NCBI GenBank assembly: GCA_024278285.1
Contig: JAJRTM010000536.1
Span: forward strand, 1-20,136
DNA: 20,136 nucleotides
Direction of reading: 5' to 3'
From: Planctomycetota bacterium
GTDB taxonomy: Bacteria; Planctomycetota; Planctomycetia; Planctomycetales; Planctomycetaceae
The notes under the pieces were generated by a model. The model searched no databases and was not told the DNA's origin. It saw nothing but the letters and a program-made list of their open reading frames with translations. This document shows positions 1 through 7,651 of this stretch, piece after piece. The position numbers and the translations under genes are program-made. Position 1 is the first letter of the stretch; every line of letters starts with the position of its first letter.

Positions 1-810
1 AGATCGCTGGGTCTGGACGATGCGTATGATTTCTGTTTTATTGCAGGTTGGGCAAAGTTGTTTTTCTTTGCCGTAGACGCGGTGCATGTTCTGGTAGCTT
101 CCCTGTTGATTGAGCGCGTTACGGTACGTGCCATCTGAAAGGGTGGAACCTTCGTGCTTGATTGCCGTTTTGAGAATCTGCCTGGTCGCTTTGGTAAGCC
201 GTTCTATTTGTGAGCGTGTTATTCGCAGGCACGGTAACAGCGGCGAAATTTTTGCCAGGTGCAAAATTTCGCTGGCGTAGAGGTTGCCAATTCCAGCGAC
301 CAGTTTTTGATCGAGCAAGGCAACTTTAATCGCGCGAGAAGTTTTACTGAAACGTTGTTGCCATTGTTTGCGCGTGATCAACAACGCATCCGGACCGATT
401 TTCTGTGGACCAAGATGCTGTTGAAATTCTTCAGGCGAAAACAACTTCAACGTGCCGAGTCCGCGTCTGTCCCAGAAGAACAGATCGATTTTCTGTCTCC
501 CCTTTTTCAGTTCCCAGCGAAAACGCAGATGTTCCCTGCTGGGAGGATCTGCCAGCAGCATCAGCCCTGTCATGCGAGGTTCGATCACGATGGAATCATC
601 ATTTTCCAATTGCAGGACGATCCGTTTGGCAAATCTGGAAACCGAACTTATTCTCTGGTTTTTGATTCGCTTGGCTAATTGTGCAAATGCAGGCACGGGA
701 GAAATGGGCTTGCATTTACATTTTGAACGTGTGAAAGAGAGAATTACCGAGCCTTCAACTGCTTCTTGAATGCCTCGGACCATCGTTTCAACTTCGGGAA
801 GTTCGGGCAT
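1..810 (-). CDS. mutM: Formamidopyrimidine-DNA glycosylase, 3' end cut off by window
   Basis: Base-excision repair enzyme (Fpg/MutM) that removes oxidised purines such as 8-oxoguanine and nicks the abasic site. I translated the reverse strand from the ATG at 810; it stays open to base 1, giving 270 residues. It begins MPELPEVETM, the family N-terminus in which Pro2 is the catalytic nucleophile and Glu3 is essential. Lys62 in SRFAK matches the conserved beta-lobe lysine. VAGIGNLYASE (171-181) is the helix-two-turn-helix DNA-binding signature with its conserved Asn. VYGKEKQLCPTC (245-256) starts the C-terminal zinc finger and supplies the first Cys pair; the second pair lies outside the window, so about ten residues are missing. 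No clear Shine-Dalgarno precedes the start, but Pro must follow Met in this family, which fixes it. It is transcribed away from the DUF1598-type gene. The paralogue Nei is less likely, because the LYASE-type motif is Fpg-like. Confidence 0.95.
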   Translation of the reverse strand, partial: MPELPEVETMVRGIQEAVEGSVILSFTRSKCKCKPISPVPAFAQLAKRIKNQRISSVSRFAKRIVLQLENDDSIVIEPRMTGLMLLADPPSREHLRFRWELKKGRQKIDLFFWDRRGLGTLKLFSPEEFQQHLGPQKIGPDALLITRKQWQQRFSKTSRAIKVALLDQKLVAGIGNLYASEILHLAKISPLLPCLRITRSQIERLTKATRQILKTAIKHEGSTLSDGTYRNALNQQGSYQNMHRVYGKEKQLCPTCNKTEIIRIVQTQRS

Positions 811-1182
811 CTGTATTTACGACCATTATTTCTCGTTTAATGTAATTTCCTGTGGCGGGCAGTTTTTACTGGCAATTTTCCAGAAATTTCCCCAAACTTG
901 AGTAATTGGCTCAGTCAGGAAGATCGCCAGTAGTGGTACAATCGTAACCTTATGTACGACAGGCGCACCCATTCTAGCGGCTGTTCGTGTTCTTTCGAGT
1001 CAAACGGCTCTTCATGGCTGAATAGGGCTGTTTTTTGGAAAAGTCCTTGACGTTGCCCTGCTTGTTGACGATCCTATCTGACAAGGGTCTTTTTCTGACT
1101 CAACAAAACTGCGCCGCCGTGCGCCTGTTGGAATATTTGATTGATTTACCGACGTTCACATTCCCCCTGTACGAGGTCTCAG
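811..1182. other. Divergent intergenic region between mutM and the DUF1598-type gene
   Basis: This 372-base stretch separates two divergent genes and should hold both promoters. Two TTGACG hexamers (1047-1052 and 1065-1070) could be -35 elements for the rightward gene, but neither has a convincing -10 at normal spacing. The frame of the downstream gene is open back to a TTG at 1141, but that extension has no signal-peptide character. I see no RNA gene, coding region or strong hairpin. Confidence 0.4.
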
Positions 1183-2922
1183 ATGAGTCGCATCATTGCC
1201 AGGAAGCTTAACCATCTAACAGCCATGAAAATGATGGCTGCCATTCTCACCGTCACATTACTGCCAGGTTTCTGTTTGGCTGACGATGTGGACGGCTTGA
1301 AGAAAACTGTTACCTCTCATTTAGAAGCAGGCGAATTTCAGTCCGCGATCGCGATTGCAAAATCCGTCAACGATGAAAACGTTCGAGCTGATATCCTTCA
1401 GCAAATTGCAAAGAGCCAAATTGAAGCTGGTGAATTGCAGGCATCCCGTGCGACACTGCGGCAAATGCCGGTCAATCGAACTCGCGTCCAACTGACTGCC
1501 AAGCGAGTCAAAAAAAGATCACTCAATGGATCAGGGGCCGATTTCGACTCCTTGATCGAGTTGATCGAAACTCAAACAGGTGCTTTAGATTCATGGGAAT
1601 CTCAGGGTGGATTCGGCACAATCACTGAATTCGAAACCGGTGTTCGCGTTGATCCAACAGGCTTGCTGGTACGGCTCACAAAAACAGAAGATAAAAACCG
1701 CCTCAAAGAACTGGGGCTTCAATCTCGCAAAGCAAACCTGAACAGCGACATGGCTCAGGTGAGCAACTTACGAATGGTTTCGTTAACTCGCTTGGAGCAA
1801 GCAGTTGCACAAAGAATTGCTCAGGGGCTTCCCGTTGTCGATTCTATGAAAAACCTGGCGGGCATCTATCAAATCCAGCACGTCTTTGTTTATCCCGAAA
1901 CGGGAGAGATTGTTATTGCCGGACCTGCTTCGGGTTGGGAATTTAACCAGCGTGGCATGGCTGTCAGTTCCAATAACGGCGTCCCAACACTTCAGTTAGA
2001 CGACTTGGTAACGGTCCTGCGAACATTCTCACCAGAAGGGGAGGGAATCTTCGGATGCTCGATCAATCCTCGTCAAGAAGGGATGCGAAACCTGAAAGCG
2101 TTTGTTGAGAAGTCACAGAATAATGGGCCGATCTCTTCACGATCTGTACGTGGCTGGGCAAGACAGTTGCAGCGAAAACTTGGTCTGCAAGATGTTCAAA
2201 TCTACGGAGTTCCTGCCACCTCACGAGTTGCTCGTGTACTTGTCGAAGCAGATTATCGCATGAAGTTAATCGGAATTGGCAAACTGGATGGCGGTTCCGA
2301 AATTCCCGACTACTTCAAACTGATGACCGCTGCTCAAGTTTCCGATGTCAGCAGCTTGGATGCGTTACGCTGGTGGATGTCTGTGGAATGTGCTTCTGTC
2401 TTGAAGAGTAACGATGCAAACGCTTTTGAAATTCGAGGGACTTCGGTTCTTTGCCAGTCTGAAAATCAGTTTATCAACAATCAGGGCGAACGGATTCAAA
2501 CCGGAACATCCGAAGCGACAAACCGAAAATTCGCCAGCAACTTCACCGAGCATTATCAACAACTGGCCAAGCAGGATATTATTTTTGCTGACATGCAGAA
2601 TATTTTCGATCTGGCGATGGTAGCTGCGTTGATCAATAAAGAGCGGCTTGCAGAAAACGTCAACTGGGACTTAGGCAGTTTTGCGATGAATGCAGAATAT
2701 CATCCTTCAATGTACGAAGCACCGTTGACGGTCGATTCGGTTGTCAATCACAAAGTCTTCAACGGCAAAAACATTGTTGTGCAAGTTGCAGGCGGTGTTC
2801 GAGTGGATGCGAATTCGCTGCTGGCAAAAATGCAGTCAGCCCCACGTCTGGAAGGCGTTGCCAAAACGGCCAAAGCTCCCAACCTTCAAGCAGGTCGCTG
2901 GTGGTGGGATATCAAAAAATAA
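1183..2922 (+). CDS. Secreted DUF1598-type planctomycete protein
   Basis: A 579-residue exported protein of unknown function. Residues 1-33 form a signal peptide: basic start, hydrophobic core [17 protein letters not shown], cleavage likely after the last Ala. Residues 35-97 are helical, with two similar stretches resembling short tetratrico-like repeats ([14 protein letters not shown] and [14 protein letters not shown]). The segment [13 protein letters not shown] ... GGFGTITEF (about 121-150), followed by [12 protein letters not shown], matches what I recall of planctomycete DUF1598 proteins; this assignment is from memory of the family. No catalytic motif is visible. I chose ATG 1183 because GAGG at 1173-1176 lies six bases upstream; the frame is open back to TTG 1141, and ATG 1225 would also keep a signal peptide. 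It appears monocistronic and ends at a strong terminator. Confidence 0.75.
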   Translation: MSRIIARKLNHLTAMKMMAAILTVTLLPGFCLADDVDGLKKTVTSHLEAGEFQSAIAIAKSVNDENVRADILQQIAKSQIEAGELQASRATLRQMPVNRTRVQLTAKRVKKRSLNGSGADFDSLIELIETQTGALDSWESQGGFGTITEFETGVRVDPTGLLVRLTKTEDKNRLKELGLQSRKANLNSDMAQVSNLRMVSLTRLEQAVAQRIAQGLPVVDSMKNLAGIYQIQHVFVYPETGEIVIAGPASGWEFNQRGMAVSSNNGVPTLQLDDLVTVLRTFSPEGEGIFGCSINPRQEGMRNLKAFVEKSQNNGPISSRSVRGWARQLQRKLGLQDVQIYGVPATSRVARVLVEADYRMKLIGIGKLDGGSEIPDYFKLMTAAQVSDVSSLDALRWWMSVECASVLKSNDANAFEIRGTSVLCQSENQFINNQGERIQTGTSEATNRKFASNFTEHYQQLAKQDIIFADMQNIFDLAMVAALINKERLAENVNWDLGSFAMNAEYHPSMYEAPLTVDSVVNHKVFNGKNIVVQVAGGVRVDANSLLAKMQSAPRLEGVAKTAKAPNLQAGRWWWDIKK

Positions 2923-2947
2923 ATCCTCCTTCGAGTGATTAGTCAAT

Positions 2948-2986
2948 AAAAAAGAGCCGTCCGTTTCAAAACGAGCGGCTCTTTTT
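2948..2986 (+). terminator. Rho-independent terminator of the DUF1598-type gene
   Basis: GAGCCG (2954-2959) pairs with CGGCTC (2976-2981), flanked by AAAAA (2949-2953) and TTTTT (2982-2986). An inner helix CGTTT/AAACG (2962-2966 and 2969-2973) tightens the hairpin. The T-run directly after the stem, 25 bases past the stop codon, is the standard intrinsic terminator layout. The matching A-run means it could also stop leftward transcripts. Confidence 0.85.
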
Positions 2987-3000
2987 GCATTGTACGTGAG

Positions 3001-3029
3001 GGCTTACCGGGTATCATACCGGGTAAGCC
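3001..3029. repeat. Second hairpin, near-perfect 29-bp inverted repeat
   Basis: GGCTTACC (3001-3008) pairs with GGTAAGCC (3022-3029), and the interior GTAT/ATAC (3011-3014 and 3016-3019) continues the helix around a single C. It lies 14 bases past the terminator and 36 bases before the next ATG. A T-rich but interrupted tract follows. It could be a backup terminator, a 5'-UTR hairpin, or an operator overlapping a possible -10 (TATCAT, 3012-3017). The sequence does not decide between these. Confidence 0.6.
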
Positions 3030-3064
3030 TTTCATCATTTCATTTACACAAGTACGGAATAGAT

Positions 3065-4366
3065 ATGCCTGCTGCTTTACGGTTATCATTTTTGGTTGCA
3101 TTGCTGGCAGTGATTCCACTTGTTACGTGGTTTTTGCTTCCTCAATTGTGTTCGCTTCGCGCTACGACTGAAGTCTATTCGGGCGGCAAAACCTATCCCG
3201 CATCGCCAATGAAGTTTTCTCACGTTCAGGTTGGTCCGGAATTTGGTGGTTATCCACTGATAACAAACATCCAAATTCTTGATTTTGACGGGGACGGAGC
3301 CAACGAAATAATCGCCTGTGATGCCTCGAAAAACTCGATCTCCCTGTTCTCTTTTCTGCCTGATAAAACATGGAAAGAGCAAGTCATCATTTCAGATGTT
3401 GCGGTGCCTGGACACACAACGCCGGTTGATATCGATCAGGATGGGGACTTGGATATAATTGTTTCGATACTCGGCAACATCATGCCAGATGATGGGATTA
3501 TTGGCCGGGTAGAATTATTCGAAAAGCAGGGAGATGAATTTGTTCGCCATGTTATTCTTGATAACGTAAGACGTGTTGCTGACGTCCAGCCAGGCGATTT
3601 TGATGGGGATGGAGATATCGATTTGGCGGTTGGCGTGTTCGGTTATAATCGCGGAGAAGTTCTTTGGTTGGAAAATCTGGGCGATTTCAAATTTGATCGA
3701 CATGAACTGCTCGTTGCACCTGGCACGATCCATGTCCCGGTTGCTGATTACGATTCCGATGGCGACCTCGACATTGCAGCTATTGTCACGCAAGATGAAG
3801 AAGAATTATGGGGATTTGAAAACCTGGGGAATGGCCAGTTTAAGAAACGAAAATTATGGATGACAAACAATCTTGATTTAGGAGGAGCCGGACTGGTGAA
3901 AGCTGATCTGGATCAGGATGGCGATATCGATTTAATTCTTCCTGCGGGTGACAATCTCGAAGACAGGGATGCTTACCCGCAGCCGTATCATGGATGTTAC
4001 TGGTTTGAAAACAAAGGAGAATGGAAATTTGAAAAGGCAAAAATCTCTGATCTGGGCGGAACGTATGCCGCAGATGTGGGAGACCTTGATGCCGATGGGG
4101 ATCTCGATCTTGTTTTGGTCAGCATGAGTAATGACTGGAACAGCCCAGGCACTGCCAGCGTTGTCTGGCTTGAAAATGATGGACAGCAAAACTTCACCAC
4201 CTGGCAAGTCGCCAGCGAACCGATTCATATCGTAACCGTAGCAGTGGGGGATATTGATGGTGATCAAAAGCCAGATATTGTTGCAGGCAGCATGAATATT
4301 CTCAAACCTTTTCAACGACTTGGTCGCGTCTCAGCCTGGTTGAACAGATCAAAGGAGGGGAAATGA
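3065..4366 (+). CDS. FG-GAP/VCBS repeat beta-propeller protein, membrane-anchored or secreted
   Basis: A 433-residue protein with an N-terminal hydrophobic segment (LRLSFLVALLAVIPLVTWFLL, about 5-25) that is a signal peptide or signal anchor. The rest carries seven calcium-binding loops of the DxDxDG type at about residues 73, 122, 178, 228, 282, 341 and 396; the last is degenerate (DIDGDQKPDI). Seven such repeats fit a seven-bladed beta-propeller like the integrin alpha N-terminus. Such domains usually bind proteins or glycans outside the cytoplasm; no enzyme motif is seen. ATG 3065 is chosen because it starts the hydrophobic segment; its ribosome binding site is weak. The reading frame continues upstream through the 3001-3029 hairpin, and I take that as non-coding. 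Its stop overlaps the start of the TPR gene (ATGA), so the two are probably co-translated. Confidence 0.88.
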   Translation: MPAALRLSFLVALLAVIPLVTWFLLPQLCSLRATTEVYSGGKTYPASPMKFSHVQVGPEFGGYPLITNIQILDFDGDGANEIIACDASKNSISLFSFLPDKTWKEQVIISDVAVPGHTTPVDIDQDGDLDIIVSILGNIMPDDGIIGRVELFEKQGDEFVRHVILDNVRRVADVQPGDFDGDGDIDLAVGVFGYNRGEVLWLENLGDFKFDRHELLVAPGTIHVPVADYDSDGDLDIAAIVTQDEEELWGFENLGNGQFKKRKLWMTNNLDLGGAGLVKADLDQDGDIDLILPAGDNLEDRDAYPQPYHGCYWFENKGEWKFEKAKISDLGGTYAADVGDLDADGDLDLVLVSMSNDWNSPGTASVVWLENDGQQNFTTWQVASEPIHIVTVAVGDIDGDQKPDIVAGSMNILKPFQRLGRVSAWLNRSKEGK

Positions 4367-5133
4367 TTTACGCTTTAAGGCTCACCCTCATGCTTTTGAT
4401 TTTCGAGTTTGCTCTATGCGGCTATCTCGTTTCAAACAAATTGCTTCGCGTTTCGCCAACCACGCCTGCTTTTTATCTGGACGATCCTTTTTTGCGAAGA
4501 ATGTTTGAAGAATTATCAAACGAGGCGCTGGTCGGCGATGATTTGGCCTGGCAACATTTGGCAGAAGCGTTGTTGGGGCAGGGACATTATGCCTATGCAG
4601 AACCCAATTATAAACAGGCTTTGAAAATGAATCCTGAAAATCTTGAGGCTCGATTCGGCTTGGCTTTCTGTCTTGATAAAATGGGACGCATGAAAGAAAG
4701 CACCGAAGAATATCGAACCTATCTGAAGAAGGAAACCAGTAAACCGGAGCGTCAAAAACTTATCTTCTATGCGAAATATGCAATCGGAAGAAATTATCTG
4801 CGGGAGGAAAATGCACTTGAGGCAGAAAAAGAGTTTCGCAAGAACCCCAAATTTGTTCCTGCCCAATATCAGTTGGCGAAATTACTGATTCGTTCTGGTC
4901 GAGCCGAGCAGTCGCTACCAATTATCAAAAAGTACCTGGAAGAAATTCCTCACTCTCTCGCGTTTCATTACCTCGATTACCTGGCGTTATCAGAACTGAA
5001 TCGACCAGAAGAAGCACTGGCTGCCAAACAGAAGATCGGGGAATCAGTCTATCTGGTATCTCTGAATTTCAACAACGATTACATCGACCCTTTTTATATG
5101 AAGTACGGTCAGGAAAGAAGACTGAATGAATAG
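4363..5133 (+). CDS. Membrane-anchored TPR protein
   Basis: A 256-residue protein with an N-terminal hydrophobic anchor (LTLMLLIFEFALCGYLV, about 7-23) followed by tetratricopeptide-type helical repeats. The clearest are around residues 60-95 (AWQHLAEALLGQGHYAYAE) and 95-125 (ARFGLAFCLDKMGRMKEST); further ones cover the rest to about 235. TPR domains are protein-interaction scaffolds and no catalytic site is apparent. A strong GGAGG (4354-4358) sits five bases before ATG 4363, and the ATGA overlap with the FG-GAP gene indicates translational coupling. The natural inference is that the pair form one envelope assembly, with the propeller and the TPR solenoid both outside the cytoplasm. The partner and purpose are unknown. 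Confidence 0.85.
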   Translation: MIYALRLTLMLLIFEFALCGYLVSNKLLRVSPTTPAFYLDDPFLRRMFEELSNEALVGDDLAWQHLAEALLGQGHYAYAEPNYKQALKMNPENLEARFGLAFCLDKMGRMKESTEEYRTYLKKETSKPERQKLIFYAKYAIGRNYLREENALEAEKEFRKNPKFVPAQYQLAKLLIRSGRAEQSLPIIKKYLEEIPHSLAFHYLDYLALSELNRPEEALAAKQKIGESVYLVSLNFNNDYIDPFYMKYGQERRLNE

Positions 5134-5151
5134 AAACCGCCCCGCAACAAT

Positions 5152-5242
5152 GTAGGGTACGCTGTGCGTACCATTTTCGGTAAATGATAGTTGCCAACAT
5201 AGTCATCATGAGTTAAAGATTGGTACGCACAGCGTACCCTAC
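5152..5242. repeat. Perfect 22-bp inverted repeat (REP/MITE-like palindrome)
   Basis: The arm 5152-5173 (starts GTAGGGTACGCTGTGCG) is exactly reverse-complementary to 5221-5242 over 22 bases, with a 47-base centre. A related direct repeat follows: CATTTTCGGTAAATG at 5172-5186 and CATTTTGGTAAATG at 5256-5269. It lies 18 bases after the TPR gene stop and could stop transcription or protect the mRNA end, but no T-run follows. I see no target-site duplication, so mobility is unproven. A dispersed intergenic repeat is my best guess. Confidence 0.85.
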
Positions 5243-5341
5243 CTGCTGTGACGATCATTTTGGTAAATGGAGACACCCCAATGAGATGGTGGTGCAACAA
5301 AATTCTCTGTACTTTGCTGGATAATGTAGTAGAATGCGGGC

Positions 5342-5596
5342 ATGGAAACTCATCTTACGAATGAACAAAAACAGGCTCTTGAACAAAACGACGGCATCGT
5401 TGAGGCCGACAATGTGATCTTCATGCGGGTTGATCTATTTCGTGACTTGCTGGGGTTCACGTCAGATGATGAACTTCGCCAACAACTGAAGATCGGCTTC
5501 GATCAGGCGGATCGTGGGCAGCTTGTCGATTGGAATCCTGACAAGATCAAGGCACAAGGTCGCCAACGCTTGGAGAAGCAACACAAAGACTCATGA
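5342..5596 (+). CDS. Putative antitoxin of ParE-type toxin-antitoxin pair
   Basis: An 84-residue protein directly upstream of a ParE-like toxin and overlapping it by ATGA. The N-terminal half (LTNEQKQALEQNDGIVEADNVIFMRVDLFRDLLGF) has the layout of a short strand-helix antitoxin dimerisation domain, not the ribbon-helix-helix of classical ParD. The C-terminal half (FDQADRGQLVDWNPDKIKAQGRQRLEKQ) resembles the toxin-wrapping tail of ParD proteins (the G-x-x-VDW pattern). In this family the antitoxin neutralises the toxin by direct binding and usually represses its own operon. The start has no good Shine-Dalgarno. A GATAAT at 5320-5325 could be a -10 giving a very short leader, but no matching -35 is evident. 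The antitoxin role rests mainly on gene order and the tail. Confidence 0.78.
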   Translation: METHLTNEQKQALEQNDGIVEADNVIFMRVDLFRDLLGFTSDDELRQQLKIGFDQADRGQLVDWNPDKIKAQGRQRLEKQHKDS

Positions 5597-5883
5597 CAAA
5601 ACGTGTCCGCCTCACTGAGCAAGCAGAGGATGATATCCTTGAAATCTGGGGGTATATCGCAGCGGACAACATGTCAGCAGCAGACCGCCTGGTTGATCGC
5701 TTCACAGAAACTTATGAAAAACTGGCCCAGAACCCTAGTATGGGTATTAAACAGGAGCAATATCGTACTGGACTTCGATGTTTTCCCGTTGGCAAATACA
5801 TCATCTTTTACACCGTCGGAGTCGATGAGCTTATCATCTACCGGGTGCTTCACGGGGCACGTCGCCTGGAAGACTTACTTTGA
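5593..5883 (+). CDS. RelE/ParE superfamily toxin
   Basis: A 96-residue protein of normal ParE length. It begins with the family pattern RLTEQAEDDILEIWGYIA and ends with the conserved core GLRCFPVGKYIIFYTV ... IIYRVLHGARRLEDLL (about 57-96), where the Arg and His-Gly-Ala-Arg positions are typical of ParE. ParE toxins inhibit DNA gyrase while related RelE toxins cleave mRNA at the ribosome; the RVLHGAR ending favours ParE, but the target cannot be read from sequence. It starts inside the antitoxin stop (ATGA), so antitoxin is made first. It converges on the ceramidase-like gene with only 25 bases between stops. No truncation or frameshift is seen. Confidence 0.9.
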   Translation: MTKRVRLTEQAEDDILEIWGYIAADNMSAADRLVDRFTETYEKLAQNPSMGIKQEQYRTGLRCFPVGKYIIFYTVGVDELIIYRVLHGARRLEDLL

Positions 5884-5908
5884 TATTTTCCGTTGAAGTT
5901 GACGGCTA

Positions 5909-7210
5909 CTATTTCTGTTTCAAATGAATCGGTCTGGGTAATGTTTCGATGAACTCCAGTGATTTTTCAATGAAGATTTCGCCGGTCTGTTCGCCCAGCG
6001 ATGTTCGTGAAACATATTCATATCGTGGAAAACTGTTGAAATCGACTTTGGTGAGGATGTAACCGAACGCATCGTTTGTCAGACCGAACAGCAGGTTATG
6101 TTCGCCCTTCATTTTGCGTTTCAAATAGAATCCGATGTTCGGTAACGCCTCGCCGGGGATGGTTAAAATTTGAGCGTTGCCAAGATTCAGCACGTTCACT
6201 TGCGTTGTAATCGTGTGATCTTTTTCATTATGCGGATACTTCAACGGCGAGTACTTCACGATCATCCACATGATGTCCGATTCAACCGGAAACGTAATGT
6301 CGAGATTGTAACTTCCCAGCCTGGGTGATTTTTGGAGCGGGGCTTCTTTGATGATTCGAGCCGCTTCGCTTGCCATTAAGTGACCAATTCGCAGGCACTC
6401 TTCCCAAGTGTTGAAGTCGTTCCAGCGAGCATTACGGGCATCACTCGGGCTGTTCAGGTTTCGGTTATCTGCGGATACCATTCCCCCTTGTGCAGAGTTA
6501 ACGAAGATCGTCATGCCGCCCGTTTCTTGATCAAGTTTATCGTACATCGGGCCAATCACATCGGGACTGAGAATCCCCTGCGAACTGCCGATTACTTCCG
6601 GATGAGTGCCATAATTGACGAGCGTTGCAATCGTTTTTCCGGAATCGCTGACGGCTTGAATGACGCTCATACGGCGATCATATAATGACGGGGCGTAGTA
6701 GTTGTACGCGATTCCCTCTGCTGCTTTATCGGTGGCGACACGAATGGCAGCCGGCTGAAGATTGTCAATCGCATCGTTAATCGCCTCTGCTGCTTTTTGG
6801 CAGACGAAATCAATATAGGCCATATTCGCGGTATGTCCCCCTTTGCCATCCGGGAACGCATAACAATCGGGCGCACTATGTGTATGAGATGCACAGAACA
6901 TAATATTCTTCGGTAAAATCCGCTTCACATTTTTACGGATACGATCCCCCAGCACCGAAGGAAAACCGAGCAAATCCAGACTGACAATCGCAACGGTTGT
7001 TTTCTCATTTTGAAAGACCAATGCCCGCGTAGATAAATCCCCTTTTTTCTGCGTCGTTTCTCGTGGAATTCCCAATCCACCAGAAACAGGCAACAGCGGA
7101 TCGGGAGTGATGATTCTTTTTCCCACACCGACTTTGAATTCTGCCTGCACGAAATCCGCAGTCAATAAAAAACAAAGTCCTGCAATAATTCCTATTCCAA
7201 ATACTCGCAT
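5909..7210 (-). CDS. Secreted neutral/alkaline ceramidase-like hydrolase
   Basis: A 433-residue protein with a signal peptide MRVFGIGIIAGLCFLLTADFVQA. It resembles the N-terminal catalytic region of neutral non-lysosomal ceramidases, zinc amidases that split ceramide into sphingosine and fatty acid. Matching elements are TRALVFQNEKTTVAIVSLDL (about 61-80), FCASHTHSAP (105-114) with two His, and NYGTHPEV (199-206) with a further His. IPGEALPNIG (351-360) holds the expected zinc-ligand Glu, and GYIL (383-386) the expected Tyr. The nucleophile-region motif is NSAQGGM rather than a form I know, and the usual C-terminal domain is absent, so the true substrate may differ. Planctomycetes often carry such shorter homologues. 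I chose ATG 7210 at the signal peptide; TTG 7264, with GAGG about eight bases upstream, is a serious alternative and would add 18 residues. Confidence 0.82.
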   Translation of the reverse strand: MRVFGIGIIAGLCFLLTADFVQAEFKVGVGKRIITPDPLLPVSGGLGIPRETTQKKGDLSTRALVFQNEKTTVAIVSLDLLGFPSVLGDRIRKNVKRILPKNIMFCASHTHSAPDCYAFPDGKGGHTANMAYIDFVCQKAAEAINDAIDNLQPAAIRVATDKAAEGIAYNYYAPSLYDRRMSVIQAVSDSGKTIATLVNYGTHPEVIGSSQGILSPDVIGPMYDKLDQETGGMTIFVNSAQGGMVSADNRNLNSPSDARNARWNDFNTWEECLRIGHLMASEAARIIKEAPLQKSPRLGSYNLDITFPVESDIMWMIVKYSPLKYPHNEKDHTITTQVNVLNLGNAQILTIPGEALPNIGFYLKRKMKGEHNLLFGLTNDAFGYILTKVDFNSFPRYEYVSRTSLGEQTGEIFIEKSLEFIETLPRPIHLKQK

Positions 7211-7310
7211 GTTTCGTCTTTCTCTCAAAGGTGGCATCGAGAACAATCCATTTCTTATTTTCAATCGGTTATCCTCAAGTCTTACTGGTCAGGCTGCAAT
7301 TCTCCATCGG

Positions 7311-7329
7311 TAGTTGATAGTATCAATTA
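7311..7329. promoter_or_regulatory. Candidate operator palindrome between divergent genes
   Basis: TTGATA (7314-7319), G, TATCAA (7321-7326) is a perfect 6-bp inverted repeat; two further flanking pairs extend it to 19 bases with one mismatched pair. It sits between the leftward ceramidase-like gene and the rightward phosphatase gene, about 100 bases upstream of the ceramidase start. Position and symmetry fit a dimeric repressor site; no regulator is encoded nearby. Confidence 0.3.
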
Positions 7330-7438
7330 CGAATACAGAATAGAAACTGAACAGAGCAGCCTACGGTTACGACTTTGTTTGTTTTGAACGTCGCCTGGCA
7401 CGCGAAGATGGGTGCAAGCACGGAATGGTACAATTAAG

Positions 7439-7633
7439 GTAACTATTCAGTGATGGGTGGCTGGGGACAAATTGTCGGAAGTAGCGTGAACAATTCACGA
7501 GACGGCTGACGACAATTTGCCCCCAGATGCAATAAGATTTCCGGTTCTGGGGGCAGATTGTGCGAAATTTTTCTGGGTATTCAAACCTTTCAAATAACAA
7601 TCTGTCCCCAGCCACCCTCCACTGAATAGTTAC
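7439..7633. mobile_element. 195-bp miniature element, IS66-like ends, 8-bp target duplication
   Basis: The 38-base arms 7438-7475 and 7597-7634 are inverted repeats with three mismatches. Taking the ends as GTAACTATTCAG (7439-7450) and CTGAATAGTTAC (7622-7633), the flanks are CAATTAAG on both sides (7431-7438 and 7634-7641), a perfect 8-bp direct repeat. IS66-family elements are known for ends starting GTAA and 8-bp duplications, so this is probably a non-autonomous relative moved in trans. The interior holds a nested inverted repeat (7512-7527 with 7546-7561, one mismatch). A CTGGGGACAAATTGT-like 15-mer therefore occurs four times in alternating orientation. There is no transposase gene inside. 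The transcribed element would fold into a long hairpin. Confidence 0.85.
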
Positions 7634-7651
7634 CAATTAAGGAACAATGAA

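Noticed and set aside
259..769. Rightward open frames of 86-139 residues
   Set aside because: They lie opposite mutM, whose reverse-strand translation matches the Fpg family throughout; no family resemblance in the rightward frames.
2990..3064. Upstream extension of the FG-GAP protein (25 residues)
   Set aside because: It runs through a strong hairpin, and the hydrophobic export segment starts right after ATG 3065.
5152..5242. Target-site duplication around the 22-bp inverted repeat
   Set aside because: The flanks CCGCAACAAT and CTGCTGTGAC do not match, so transposition cannot be claimed for this repeat.
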